From: Pelagerythrobacter rhizovicinus | GTDB lineage: Bacteria; Pseudomonadota; Alphaproteobacteria; Sphingomonadales; Sphingomonadaceae | Direction of reading: 5' to 3' | DNA length: 64,000 bases | Assembly: GCF_004135625.1 (NCBI RefSeq) | Contig: NZ_SDPV01000002.1 | Coordinates: 1,261,502 to 1,325,501, forward strand | Shown: in pieces, positions 46,396-55,770 of the stretch | How positions within the stretch are numbered: the stretch's first letter is position 1 | Layout: every line of letters starts with the position of its first letter | The notes under the pieces: model-generated | Seen by the model: only the letters and a program-made list of their open reading frames with translations | The model's database searches: none | What the model was told of the DNA's origin: nothing | Program-made: the position numbers and the translations under genes

Positions 46396-48066
46396 GTGAA
46401 AGTTCTGACGACGGTCAATGCGCGGATCCGGGGATGGCGAGCGGCGAGATGGCTCCTTGCCCCGGCCTCTGCCGTCCTGCTCGCGGGCTGCGCCCATCCC
46501 CAGTCCGCGCCGCAGCCGCGGGAGCCCCACTCGCCTTCCGAGCAACTGGCGGAGCTCTACCCCCGCCTGGCGCTGAGCGGACTGTTCGAGGACGGCAAGG
46601 CGCTTGCCGATGCCGTGCCGCGTGCGGAGCCGGCGCGGATTCTCGAGGCCTATCGGGCGGCGAGGCCTCTCGACGAGGCCGGTCTCGAACGCTTCTTCGA
46701 GGCGCATTTCCGGATGCCCCGTCCCGCCCCGTTGCGCCAGCCGGCTCCGGGGCTGCCGCTGATCGAACACATCGAAGCGTTGTGGCCGATCCTGACCCGC
46801 CGCTCGCCGGCGGTCCCGGCCCACGGTTCGCTGCTTGCGCTCCCCAATCCCTACCTCGTGCCCGGCGGTCGCTTCCAGGAGATCTACTACTGGGACAGCT
46901 ACTTCACCATGCTGGGCTTCGGCGATGCGCAGCGGCCGCTGAAGCGGGCGATGGTTGACAACTTCGCGCATCTGCTCCGAACGTTCGGACGCATTCCGAA
47001 CGGCAACCGGACCTACTATCTCAGCCGCTCGCAGCCGCCGTTCTTCTTTAAGATGGTGGAACTCACCAATCAGGAGGCGCCGGCCAAGGCTTTCGCCGCC
47101 TACCTGCCGGAACTCAAGGCAGAGCACCGGTTCTGGATGGCCGGGGCCGAAGGGCTCGCGCCGGGCAGCGCCTCGGCGCGGGTCGTTCGGATGGAGAACG
47201 GTGCACTGCTGAACCGCTATTGGGACGATCGCGATTCGCCGCGCGACGAGTCCTATGCGGCGGACGTGGCAACCGCGAAGGCGAGCCGGCGCGAGCCGTC
47301 GCAGGTCTACCGGAGCCTGCGGGCGGGTGCGGAGAGCGGGTGGGACTTCAGCTCGCGCTGGTTCGCGGACGGCCGCTCGCTCCCGACGATCCGGACGGTC
47401 GAGATCGTGCCGCCAGACCTCAACAGTCTCCTATTCGGCCTCGAGCACGCGATCGCCGACGGGTGCCGTGAACTGCGCGACGAAGCCTGCACGTCGGCCT
47501 TCGAACGCAGAGCCCGGATGCGGCGGGCCGCGATGCAGCGCTATCTGTGGAACGAACGCACCGGCTTGTTCGACGACTATCAGTGGAGGGAGGGCAGGTT
47601 GCTCGGCAACGTCACCGCCGCGGCGCTCTATCCGTTGTTCTTCCAGGTTGCGGACACAGCGCAGGCGGCGCGGACGGCGGCGACGGTCGAGGCGGAGCTC
47701 CTCAAGCCGGGCGGTCTCGTCACCAGCAACCGCACCACGGGTGAGCAGTGGGATGCGCCCAACGGCTGGGCGCCGCTCCAGTGGATCGCAGTCTCCGGCC
47801 TGCGGCACTATGGCCACGACGAACTTGCCCGGACGATCGCCGCGCGGTGGCTCGACACCGTCTCCGGCGCCTACGGCAACACCGGCAAGCTTCTCGAGAA
47901 GTACGACGTGATCACCCGCCGCCCGGGCGGCGGCGGCGAATACCCGCTCCAGGACGGCTTCGGCTGGACCAACGGAGTCACCGTCGCGCTGGCCAGGCTC
48001 TATCCGGAGCTCCTCGAAACGCCCGCATCGCCTGCCGAGGGCGAGCTCCGCGGGACGGCGAGATAA
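46396..48066 (+). CDS. treA: Trehalase (GH37), predicted lipoprotein
   Basis: 556 residues. GH37 signatures: PGGRFQEIYYWDSYF and QWDAPNGWAPLQW. It splits trehalose to two glucoses. The N-terminus has an export signal with a lipobox-like LLAGC at about residue 32, so it may be anchored rather than soluble in the periplasm as in enteric TreA. The start is GTG at 46396, with GGGGAGGG 6 bases ahead; an ATG 20 codons upstream reads through that site. No sugar transporter is adjacent. Confidence 0.92.
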   Translation: MKVLTTVNARIRGWRAARWLLAPASAVLLAGCAHPQSAPQPREPHSPSEQLAELYPRLALSGLFEDGKALADAVPRAEPARILEAYRAARPLDEAGLERFFEAHFRMPRPAPLRQPAPGLPLIEHIEALWPILTRRSPAVPAHGSLLALPNPYLVPGGRFQEIYYWDSYFTMLGFGDAQRPLKRAMVDNFAHLLRTFGRIPNGNRTYYLSRSQPPFFFKMVELTNQEAPAKAFAAYLPELKAEHRFWMAGAEGLAPGSASARVVRMENGALLNRYWDDRDSPRDESYAADVATAKASRREPSQVYRSLRAGAESGWDFSSRWFADGRSLPTIRTVEIVPPDLNSLLFGLEHAIADGCRELRDEACTSAFERRARMRRAAMQRYLWNERTGLFDDYQWREGRLLGNVTAAALYPLFFQVADTAQAARTAATVEAELLKPGGLVTSNRTTGEQWDAPNGWAPLQWIAVSGLRHYGHDELARTIAARWLDTVSGAYGNTGKLLEKYDVITRRPGGGGEYPLQDGFGWTNGVTVALARLYPELLETPASPAEGELRGTAR

Positions 48067-48131
48067 TCGGCTCCCGCCCTCCGGGGAGGAAAAACGTCGC
48101 TCGCTCATGAAGCGTGAGGTAGGGGACGGTC

Positions 48132-49028
48132 ATGGACACGACCTGGCTAGAGGACTTCCTTGCACTGGCAGAACACGGCGGCTTTTCACGGGCGGCGGAA
48201 AGCCGGTCGGTGAGCCAGCCGAGCTTCAGCAGGCGGATCAAGTCGCTGGAAGACTGGGTCGGCGCACCGCTGATCGACCGCAGAACCCACCGGATCGGCC
48301 TGACCGCGGCGGGCGAGAGCTTCCGCCTCTCGGCAGAGGAGACGTTGCGGCGCCTGCAACTCGGGCGGGCGGCAGCGCTGGCGGCGGACAAGACGGACCA
48401 CGAAACCTTGCGCTTCGCCTCGACGCACGTCCTGTCGTTGACGTTCTTCCCCCGCTGGCTCCGCCGCCTGGAGGTGGAAAAGCCGGTCGGGGCGACCATT
48501 GCCCTGACGGCGGACCACATGGTTGCCTGCGAGCGCCGGATGATCGAGGGCAAGGCGCAGTTCCTGCTGTGCCATCACCATGAGGCTGCGCCGACGAGGT
48601 TCGGCGCCGACTTCCGGTCCGTGCAGCTAGGGCACGACCGGCTCCTGCCGGTGGCGGCGCCCTCGCTGTTGAAGAAGTGCGATCCCGCGGATGCGCCGCA
48701 ACTGGCATTCACGGCGGAGTCGGGCATGGGCCGCATCCTCGCTTCGGCGTGGGAGCGGGAGAACAGGACCCGTGCGGCGCAGCCGATCTTCTCCTCTCAT
48801 CTTGCAAGCGTGCTGACGGCCATGGCGCGCGACGGGCGCGGCGTGGCCTGGACCGCGTTGAGCCTGGTGCAGGAGGATCTCGCGGAGGGGCGGCTGGAGA
48901 GAGCCGGATCCGAGAGCGAGGACGTGGTCATCGAAATCCGGCTGTGGCGCCCCAGGGCCCGCCAGTCGCCTGCGGCCGAGGCGTTCTGGTCCCGGATTCT
49001 CGAGGACAGGCGTGCCGCGGGCGGATAG
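48132..49028 (+). CDS. LysR-type transcriptional regulator
   Basis: 298 residues. The N-terminal winged helix is clear (WLEDFLALAEHGGFSRAAE, then SQPSFSRRIKSLEDWVG). The effector domain is ordinary in length. AGGGGACGG precedes the ATG. It is transcribed in the same direction as, and 130 bases ahead of, the dehydrogenase/kinase/tartrate-type dehydrogenase genes, which it probably regulates. Confidence 0.93.
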   Translation: MDTTWLEDFLALAEHGGFSRAAESRSVSQPSFSRRIKSLEDWVGAPLIDRRTHRIGLTAAGESFRLSAEETLRRLQLGRAAALAADKTDHETLRFASTHVLSLTFFPRWLRRLEVEKPVGATIALTADHMVACERRMIEGKAQFLLCHHHEAAPTRFGADFRSVQLGHDRLLPVAAPSLLKKCDPADAPQLAFTAESGMGRILASAWERENRTRAAQPIFSSHLASVLTAMARDGRGVAWTALSLVQEDLAEGRLERAGSESEDVVIEIRLWRPRARQSPAAEAFWSRILEDRRAAGG

Positions 49029-49158
49029 CGCGCGAGCGGGAACCGAACCGCGGGTCGCCAACGGGGCGGGCGTGCATAGTTTGATCGGCTTTCGGCATTG
49101 GCCTCGCCCGGCGCGCGCGCCTATCGCTGCGGGCGCACGCAACGCGGGAAGATTTGCC

Positions 49159-50166
49159 ATGACCAGCCGGCGCGTCGTCGTCACCCAACGCTTCTTCGAT
49201 GCGGAGACGGTCGCCTATCTCGAGGACAACGGATGCGAGGTGTCGCTCGCCGAACTGCCGGCGGGGCAAGCCGACGGCGGCCTGGGGCGCGACGAGCTGC
49301 TCCGGATGCTCGAAGGCGCGGCCGGCTGGATCGTCGGGCATGCGCGGGTCACGCGCGAGCTGCTCGCGGCGCTGCCCCGGCTCCAGGTCGTCTCGCGCCG
49401 CGGAGTCGGCCACGACCGGGTGGACCTTGTCGCGGCGCGCGAGCTCGGCAAAGTCGTGTGCATCGCCGCGGGCGGCAACGACGCATCGGTTGCCGACCAC
49501 GCGATCGCGCTGATGCTGGCCGTCGGCCATCGTTTCCGCGAAACGCAGGCCCGGATGGCCGAAGGCGACTTCTCCATCCTGATGGGGCGCGACTTGTGCG
49601 AGAAGACCGTCGGGATCGTTGGCCTGGGGCGCATCGGGCGCAGCCTCGCCCGGCGCCTGTCCGGGTTCGATTGCCGGATACTCGCAGCCGTGCGCGGACC
49701 GCTGCCCGACGGGATTCCGCCGGGGGTCGAGCCGGTCGACCTCGACACGCTCGCGCGGGAAAGTGACTACATATCCATCCACGCGCCGCTGACCGACGAG
49801 ACCCGCTTCATGTTCGACGCGGGCCGCATCGCCCGAATGAAGCCGACGGCTTTCCTGATCAACACCGCACGCGGCGGCCTGGTCGACGACGCGGCACTGC
49901 TTGCTGCGCTGAAGGCCGGTGCGATCGCGGGTGCAGGACTGGACGTCTATCTCAGCGAGAGCGATCCTGCCTATGCCGACGTGACGGCGGAGCTCGTGGG
50001 CCTGCCCAACGTGATCGCCACGCCGCATGCAGCGGCCTCCACGCACGAAGGCCTGGCGCGGACCAACATGGTGGCGGCGCGGTCGGTCGTCGCAGTGCTG
50101 GACGGGAAGGATCCCGCGCGCGAATGCCTCGTCGCCGACGGGCGGAGGGATCGAGCGCGCGGATGA
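49159..50166 (+). CDS. D-isomer-specific 2-hydroxyacid dehydrogenase
   Basis: 335 residues. NAD-binding GLGRIGRS and the catalytic Arg (NTARGGLVDD), Glu and His (VIATPHAAAS) are present. Related enzymes reduce hydroxypyruvate, glyoxylate or 3-phosphoglycerate. The start at ATG 49159 is supported by GGGAAG. The glycerate kinase starts 4 bases after the stop. Context points to hydroxypyruvate/glyoxylate chemistry, by inference. Confidence 0.9.
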   Translation: MTSRRVVVTQRFFDAETVAYLEDNGCEVSLAELPAGQADGGLGRDELLRMLEGAAGWIVGHARVTRELLAALPRLQVVSRRGVGHDRVDLVAARELGKVVCIAAGGNDASVADHAIALMLAVGHRFRETQARMAEGDFSILMGRDLCEKTVGIVGLGRIGRSLARRLSGFDCRILAAVRGPLPDGIPPGVEPVDLDTLARESDYISIHAPLTDETRFMFDAGRIARMKPTAFLINTARGGLVDDAALLAALKAGAIAGAGLDVYLSESDPAYADVTAELVGLPNVIATPHAAASTHEGLARTNMVAARSVVAVLDGKDPARECLVADGRRDRARG

Positions 50167-50170
50167 GACG

Positions 50171-51487
50171 GTGACGGGCACGGCGAAGATCGAAGGCGGC
50201 GCGGCGGCGCCTTGCCCGCGGCGAGCACTGCTCCGCCGGCTCTTCGACACGGCGGTGGCAAGCGCGCAGCCCGATCGCTGCATCCCGCCCGCGCTTCCTT
50301 CCCCTCCCAGGGGCCGCACGATCGTGGTCGGGGCGGGCAAGGCGGCTGCGGCGATGGCGCTTGCGGTGGAGCGGCACTGGCGCGGACCGCTCGAAGGCCT
50401 GGTAATTACCCGCCATTCGCATGGCGCGCCTTGCCGGCGTATCGGGGTTCGCGAGGCCGGCCATCCGGTCCCCGATGCCGCCGGGATCGCCGCGACGCGC
50501 GAGATGTTCTCGGTGCTCGACGGCGTGACGGAGGACGATCTCGTGCTCTGCCTCCTGTCGGGCGGTGGCTCGGCGTTGCTGGCGGCGCCTCCATCGGGTG
50601 TGTCGCTCGAGGACCTGCAGGCGCTTTCGCGGGCACTGCTGCGGTCGGGCGCAACGATCGCCCAGATCAATCGCGTTCGCCGGCATCTCTCCATGGCAGC
50701 CAACGGCGGTCTTGCGGAACGCGCCCGGCCGGCCAAACTCGTCACCCTCGCCATCTCCGATGTCCCCGGAGACGACGCGGCGATGATCGCCTCGGGCCCT
50801 ACCACGTCGGACGGGAGCACGGGGCACGATGCGCTTGCGACGCTCGATGCGCTCGGGATCGTGCCGGTGCCGTCGGTCCGGTATTGGCTGGAAAGCGAGC
50901 CGCGAGGAGCCGCAGCCGTTCAGGAGACCGCCGAATTCCATCTGATCGCGAGCCCGCAAATGGCGCTGGAAGCGGCCGCACAGGCCGCTCGCGATGCGGG
51001 ATATCCATCGCTGATACTGGGGAGCGCGATCGAAGGGGAGGCACGCGAAGTGGCAACCGTCCACGCGGGGATCGCGCTGCAGGCGAAGCGCTACGGACAG
51101 CCGCTCGCCCCGCCGTGCATCCTGCTGTCGGGCGGAGAAACCAGCGTCACGGTGTGCGCGGACGGCCGCGGCGGACGCAACAGCGAGTTCCTGCTGGCGT
51201 TGCTGCAGGCGCTCGACGGCGAGGCGGGGATCTACGCACTCGCTGCGGACACCGACGGCATCGACGGAACCGGCCCCCATGCCGGGGCAGCGATCGGTCC
51301 CGACACCCCGGCGCGGGCGCGAGCGCAGGGGATCTCCGCTGCAAAGGCACTTGCGGAGAACGACTCCCGCACCTTCTTCGCAGCGGTCGGCGCGCTGGTC
51401 GAGACCGGCCCCACGTTCACCAACGTCAACGACTTTCGCGCCATTCTGATCGATGCCGCGCCCGGCGACAGGAGCCCACCCGAATGA
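50171..51487 (+). CDS. MOFRL-type glycerate kinase (TtuD/GckA-like)
   Basis: 438 residues. The DUF4147 N-half (VVGAGKAAAAMA, LLSGGGSALLAAPP, SDVPGDDAAMIASGPT) and the MOFRL C-half (LLSGGETSVTV, GGRNSEFLLA, ADTDGIDGTGPHAGA) are complete. Family members phosphorylate D-glycerate to 2-phosphoglycerate and were once called hydroxypyruvate reductase. The likely start is GTG at 50171, 4 bases after the upstream stop, but the ribosome binding site is weak; translation may be coupled. Its stop overlaps the next start (ATGA). Confidence 0.9.
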   Translation: MTGTAKIEGGAAAPCPRRALLRRLFDTAVASAQPDRCIPPALPSPPRGRTIVVGAGKAAAAMALAVERHWRGPLEGLVITRHSHGAPCRRIGVREAGHPVPDAAGIAATREMFSVLDGVTEDDLVLCLLSGGGSALLAAPPSGVSLEDLQALSRALLRSGATIAQINRVRRHLSMAANGGLAERARPAKLVTLAISDVPGDDAAMIASGPTTSDGSTGHDALATLDALGIVPVPSVRYWLESEPRGAAAVQETAEFHLIASPQMALEAAAQAARDAGYPSLILGSAIEGEAREVATVHAGIALQAKRYGQPLAPPCILLSGGETSVTVCADGRGGRNSEFLLALLQALDGEAGIYALAADTDGIDGTGPHAGAAIGPDTPARARAQGISAAKALAENDSRTFFAAVGALVETGPTFTNVNDFRAILIDAAPGDRSPPE

Positions 51488-52563
51488 CACGACCGAACCT
51501 GCACCGCATCGCTGTCATCCCCGGAGACGGGATCGGCAAGGAGGTCGTGCCCGAAGGGTTGCGCGTGCTCGAGGCCGCCGCCGCAACATTCGACTGTGCG
51601 TTTCATTTCGATCACTTCGACTTCGCCTCGTGCGACTACTACCAGCAGCATGGCGAGATGATGCCCGGCGACTGGAAGGCACTGATCGGCGGGCATGACG
51701 CGATCTTCTTCGGCGCGGTGGGATGGCCGGAGACGGTGCCGGACCACGTTTCGCTTTGGGGCTCGCTGATCCAGTTCCGGCGGGAGTTCGACCAATACGT
51801 CAACCTCAGGCCCGTCAGGCTGATGCCCGGCGTGCCGACGCCGTTGGCCGGGCGCGTTCCGGGCGATATCGACTTCTATGTCGTGCGCGAAAACACGGAA
51901 GGGGAATACTCCTCCATTGGTGGAAGGATATTTCCCGACACGGAGCGGGAGGTCGTGATCCAGGAAACCGTGATGACGCGCGTCGGCGTCGACCGCGTGC
52001 TTCGCTATGCCTTCGAACTCGCACAGCGCCGCGAGAAGAAGCATCTGACGTCGGCGACCAAGTCGAACGGCATCTCGATCACCATGCCCTATTGGGACGA
52101 GCGGGTCGCGGCGATGGCGGCCGACTATCCCGACGTCTGTTGGGACAAGTACCACATCGACATACTGACCGCACATTTCGTGCAACATCCCGACTGGTTC
52201 GATGTGGTGGTCGCCTCCAACCTGTTCGGAGACATACTCTCCGATCTCGGGCCGGCCTGCACCGGGACCATCGGAATCGCGCCCGCAGGCAACATCAATC
52301 CGGAGCGGCGATTTCCGTCGCTCTTCGAGCCGGTGCATGGGTCGGCGCCCGATATCGCGGGACAGCACATTGCCAACCCCGTCGGGCAGATCTGGGCGGC
52401 CGCATTGATGCTCGACCATCTCGGCGAGGGGCGGGCGGCCGCTGCCGTCGTCCGTGCGATCGAGGATGTTCTCGCGAGGCCGGAGTACCGCACCCGCGAC
52501 CTAGGCGGCGAGGCGAGTACGGCCGAATGCGGCAAGGCGATCGCCGACGCGATCTGCGTCTGA
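51484..52563 (+). CDS. Tartrate / D-malate-type beta-decarboxylating dehydrogenase
   Basis: 359 residues, isocitrate/isopropylmalate dehydrogenase family. PGDGIGKEVVPEGLRVLEAA, ENTEGEYSSIGGRIF, ATKSNGISITMPYWDE and VHGSAPDIAGQ are typical of the tartrate dehydrogenase/D-malate dehydrogenase (TtuC/DmlA) branch; the substrate is not decided by these motifs. It overlaps the kinase gene by 4 bases. A glycerate product would pass to the kinase. It is convergent with the MmgE/PrpD gene, 25 bases apart. Confidence 0.92.
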   Translation: MTRPNLHRIAVIPGDGIGKEVVPEGLRVLEAAAATFDCAFHFDHFDFASCDYYQQHGEMMPGDWKALIGGHDAIFFGAVGWPETVPDHVSLWGSLIQFRREFDQYVNLRPVRLMPGVPTPLAGRVPGDIDFYVVRENTEGEYSSIGGRIFPDTEREVVIQETVMTRVGVDRVLRYAFELAQRREKKHLTSATKSNGISITMPYWDERVAAMAADYPDVCWDKYHIDILTAHFVQHPDWFDVVVASNLFGDILSDLGPACTGTIGIAPAGNINPERRFPSLFEPVHGSAPDIAGQHIANPVGQIWAAALMLDHLGEGRAAAAVVRAIEDVLARPEYRTRDLGGEASTAECGKAIADAICV

Positions 52564-52588
52564 CCGCGGTGCGCGGTCGCCGGCCGCT

Positions 52589-54004
52589 CTACCCGCCGGA
52601 TCCGCGCATGGCGGCGAACAGCGGTTCGAAGCTTGTCTGGCGAGCGAGGGTGCTCACGAAATCGATCGCCCGGTCCTGCGCCGCCGGGTCGAGGTGCGGC
52701 GCGGCCATCTTGCGGAACTTGCGCTCGAAGTCGGCGTCGCTCATCGGGCTTTCGGGTGTGCCGGGCCCGGTGATGACTTCGCTCGCCGCGCTCTCGCCGT
52801 TCGCCAGTTCCACGGTGACGCGGTTCGCGAGGTGCCGCGGGAACATCGCCGTCAGCCGCGGGTCCTCGGTGACGGTCGTCCTGGCCATGAGTCCGCGAGC
52901 GTCGGCCGCGGCGATCTTTGCGGGCGCGTACGACTCCAGCGTGATGTCCCCGTCGAGGAGCGCGCGCGCCACGTTGTAGGGCAGGCTGTGATCGGCGGTC
53001 TCGCGCGTTTCGGGCCGCCATTTCGCCTCGTCCGCGAGTACGCGCCGGTTGAACGCCGAGGTGTCGATGCGAATGCTGCGGATCGCGGCGACGTCGGGAA
53101 TCCTGTCCCGCAGATCGAGCGCCGCCCAGATCGCCGTGTGCAGCTCGCCATTGGTGGGAAACGTCTTGGTGAGCGATCGCAGGATCGCATAGTCATCGTT
53201 GGCAGGGCTCCCGAACGCTTCGACGTCGAGCGAGAACGGCCCGCTCACCTGTTCGAAGAAGCCCATTTCGCCCTCGAAGATCGGCGCGGGCCCCGTCAGG
53301 CCGGCGCGTGCAAGCTGGGCCGCGAAGACTGCGTTTCTGGCCGCATTCGCCGCCGAGCAGCCCTTCCAGTCGGAGAGAGCGCCGGAACGTGCCTGCCGCA
53401 TGGGGATGTGGCCGTTGATCGCCAGATTGATGGCCTGTGCGGTTCGCTCCGCATCCAGCCCCATAAGGCGCGATGCCGCGGCCGCGCTTGCCGGGAGGAT
53501 GTAGCAGGCATGGTCCCACCCGCGCCTGTTGAGACCGGCTGCGTCCTGCAGGCGCATCTGGATCTCGTAGGCGATCACTACGGCGGCGACGAACTCGCCG
53601 ACGCTGGCCCCTTCCGCCTCCGCGACCGCGAGGCAGGCCGCGATGTTGTCGCTCGGATGACCCGGCTCCAGGCCCATGTAGCCGTCGTTGTAGTCGAGGA
53701 ACCGGATCATGACCCCGTTGGCGAATGCCGCGAGATCGGGCGTGGTCAGACCGTGCATTCCGAACACGCTCGCACCATGGGCCGGAGCCGCGGCGGCAAC
53801 CCGCCTGGCGACGCGGACTGGCCGGGCGTCGTATGCGCCGAGCGCACAGGCGAGGCTGTCGAGGAGGCGTTGGCGGACGCAGGCCAGAACGGGTTCCGGC
53901 ACCCTTTCGGCATCGAAGGCACAGGCGTATCGCGCCAATCGCTCGGCCAGCGTCACGGCGGTGGGCGCCTCGTCAGGGCCACACCCTTGAACGACGCTGC
54001 TCAA
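52589..54004 (-). CDS. MmgE/PrpD-family dehydratase-like protein
   Basis: 471 residues. The family includes 2-methylcitrate dehydratase, cis-aconitate decarboxylase and iminodisuccinate epimerase. Core motifs are LDYNDGYMGLEPGHPSDN (Asp/His cluster) and YEIQMRLQDAAGLNRRGWDH. The substrate is not readable. The start is TTG at 54004, overlapping the stop of the DUF4387 gene by 3 bases (TTGA); a GTG at 53956 is the alternative. Last gene of the receptor-AtuA-DUF4387 run. Confidence 0.88.
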   Translation of the reverse strand: MSSVVQGCGPDEAPTAVTLAERLARYACAFDAERVPEPVLACVRQRLLDSLACALGAYDARPVRVARRVAAAAPAHGASVFGMHGLTTPDLAAFANGVMIRFLDYNDGYMGLEPGHPSDNIAACLAVAEAEGASVGEFVAAVVIAYEIQMRLQDAAGLNRRGWDHACYILPASAAAASRLMGLDAERTAQAINLAINGHIPMRQARSGALSDWKGCSAANAARNAVFAAQLARAGLTGPAPIFEGEMGFFEQVSGPFSLDVEAFGSPANDDYAILRSLTKTFPTNGELHTAIWAALDLRDRIPDVAAIRSIRIDTSAFNRRVLADEAKWRPETRETADHSLPYNVARALLDGDITLESYAPAKIAAADARGLMARTTVTEDPRLTAMFPRHLANRVTVELANGESAASEVITGPGTPESPMSDADFERKFRKMAAPHLDPAAQDRAIDFVSTLARQTSFEPLFAAMRGSGG

Positions 54005-54309
54005 TCCAGTTCGACATCGAGGATGCGGACGTATTGCTGGCCGGAATGCATGTCGCGTTCCTCCATTCCCCCTTGAGGGGTGGCGCGGGGATAGGAGATC
54101 TTCACGATCGAGAGATCGTCCACCGGAATGCGTTTCACCAGCGCCGGGTCGGTGCCGTAGAGGCGTGCGAACAGCGCCGGCGAGAGCGACGGGCTGTCGC
54201 GATATTTCCGATAGTTCTCCGGCCCGTCGAAGAAGAAGTCGAACGTGACCCAGAACGGGCCGGCGTTCTTCGAGCGGACATGGCGGCAGACCTCGCGAAC
54301 CTTAGCCAT
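54001..54309 (-). CDS. DUF4387 family protein
   Basis: 102 residues. KVREVCRHVRSKNAGPFWVT and VDDLSIVKISYPRATPQGG are characteristic of DUF4387, normally encoded next to (or fused with) AtuA-like DUF1446 proteins. It starts at the ATG 54309, inside the last 8 bases of the DUF1446 gene, and ends in the start of MmgE/PrpD. It probably forms a complex with DUF1446; no reaction is known to me. Confidence 0.9.
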   Translation of the reverse strand: MAKVREVCRHVRSKNAGPFWVTFDFFFDGPENYRKYRDSPSLSPALFARLYGTDPALVKRIPVDDLSIVKISYPRATPQGGMEERDMHSGQQYVRILDVELD

Positions 54310-55720
54310 GGGCTGTCTCCGCCGTCGCGGCATGCGCGGAAGACGAGGGTTCCGCCCACTCTATGCGGACGAGTTCCCGCCAGTCGTCCACCTCGACGAC
54401 ATGGTTGAGGCGGAACTCGTAGACCGGCCCGCGCGGAACGTCCGCCGGGCTGAAGGCGAAGCCATAGCTCGGCAGTTCCTTGTCCATGACGCTGGGGTAG
54501 TGAAAGAAATAGGGATTGCAGGCGTGGGCGATGCTGTTGGCCAGTTCCTGGGTGGCCGCGGTGGCGACGAACAGCATGCCGATCTCGGGCGGAGGCGGCG
54601 TCCCGGGCGCGACCGGCATCCCGGTGACGCCGTTCCAGCCGTACATGCGCAGGGAAATATGGAATTCGCCGAGCTCTTCGGCGGGAATCGCGCTCCGCGT
54701 CCGCTGGTAGAGAGCGGCGAGCAGCCGGTCATGGAAACTCTCTACGTCGCGCAGCACGTCGGGATCCTGGATGCCGACGAGCATCAGGGTCTGGTACTGC
54801 CCCCTACCGGCGCCTTCGAGCTTCATCGTGTAGGGGCGCGGCTCCCACGCCGAGCCGGCGACCCGCACCGTACGCTCGTCGTTCTGGACGTAGCGTGCTT
54901 CGCCGACATCCAGAACGCCGCCGGGCTCCACCAGACGGAACGGATCGGTGTTCTCGTAAAGCATGTGCGCCGAGACGCTTTCCGGCGTGCACCGGTTGGC
55001 TTCGCTCAAGGGCTCGACCTCGAATGAATCGCTCCGGACGGTCAGCAGAACGCCCGAGCTTTCCCGCTCTTCGGTGCACTGTGCGCCGCACTCGCCGATC
55101 TTGCCGGCGTGCCAGGCAGGTCCCCAGGGAGCTCCCTTCCAGATCGGGTAGGCGGCGAGCACGGCGGTGTCGGTCGACCGTCCGCCGAGCACGATATCCG
55201 CACCCGCTTCCAGCGCCGCGACGTAGGGCTCCACGCCGAGCGCGGCGACGATGTGGTCGCAGGCGTCGATCGTGGCATCCTCCAGCGCGCCGAGAGGCGG
55301 CAGCGGCTTGATCCGGCCTGCGGCATTGAGCCGCTTCACTGTCTCCCGGCTCTGCTCGCTGCGGAGCAGCGCGATCCTGGGCGAGAGGCCCAACTCGTCG
55401 GCCAGCTCGAGTACGATGTCGCGGGTCCAATCCAGATTGAGGTCGCCCCCCGCCTGTCCGGCGGTGCCGACGATGATCGGAATTCCCGTGTCCGCATAGG
55501 CCTTCATCAATATCGAGAGATCGCGCTTGACCGCCCCGCGGTTGTTCTTCGACTTGCCGGTCGCGAGGTAAGCCGCACCGCTGTCGGTCGAGCCGGCATC
55601 GCACGCGATCGCGTGGGCCCCGCGGGTGAGACCGTAGGCGACCTCGTCTTCCCGCACCCCGGCGCCCAGCGAGCCGGTGGGCACCAGCACTTTCACGCCA
55701 TCGGCGAACCCCTCAGCCAT
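54302..55720 (-). CDS. AtuA-like acyclic terpene utilisation family protein (DUF1446)
   Basis: 472 residues. VLVPTGSLGAGVREDEVAYG-type N-terminus, IACDAGSTDSGAAYL, GGDLNLDWTRDIV and IVLGGRSTDTAVLA are the family landmarks. AtuA is linked to citronellol/geraniol catabolism, but most relatives lie outside terpene clusters. No other terpene genes are present here, so a hydroxy-acid hydratase/dehydratase role with MmgE/PrpD is more likely. The start at ATG 55720 is taken, a TTG two codons upstream is possible. It follows the receptor gene by 50 bases. Confidence 0.88.
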   Translation of the reverse strand: MAEGFADGVKVLVPTGSLGAGVREDEVAYGLTRGAHAIACDAGSTDSGAAYLATGKSKNNRGAVKRDLSILMKAYADTGIPIIVGTAGQAGGDLNLDWTRDIVLELADELGLSPRIALLRSEQSRETVKRLNAAGRIKPLPPLGALEDATIDACDHIVAALGVEPYVAALEAGADIVLGGRSTDTAVLAAYPIWKGAPWGPAWHAGKIGECGAQCTEERESSGVLLTVRSDSFEVEPLSEANRCTPESVSAHMLYENTDPFRLVEPGGVLDVGEARYVQNDERTVRVAGSAWEPRPYTMKLEGAGRGQYQTLMLVGIQDPDVLRDVESFHDRLLAALYQRTRSAIPAEELGEFHISLRMYGWNGVTGMPVAPGTPPPPEIGMLFVATAATQELANSIAHACNPYFFHYPSVMDKELPSYGFAFSPADVPRGPVYEFRLNHVVEVDDWRELVRIEWAEPSSSAHAATAETAHG

Positions 55721-55770
55721 TCGCAAGTCCCGTTCGATCGCTGTCTGTCACCCTTCGGTTCCTTTCCGGG

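Noticed and set aside
54302..55720. Calling the AtuA-like gene part of citronellol catabolism
   Set aside because: No geranyl-CoA carboxylase or other terpene genes are nearby, so the family name was kept without that pathway.
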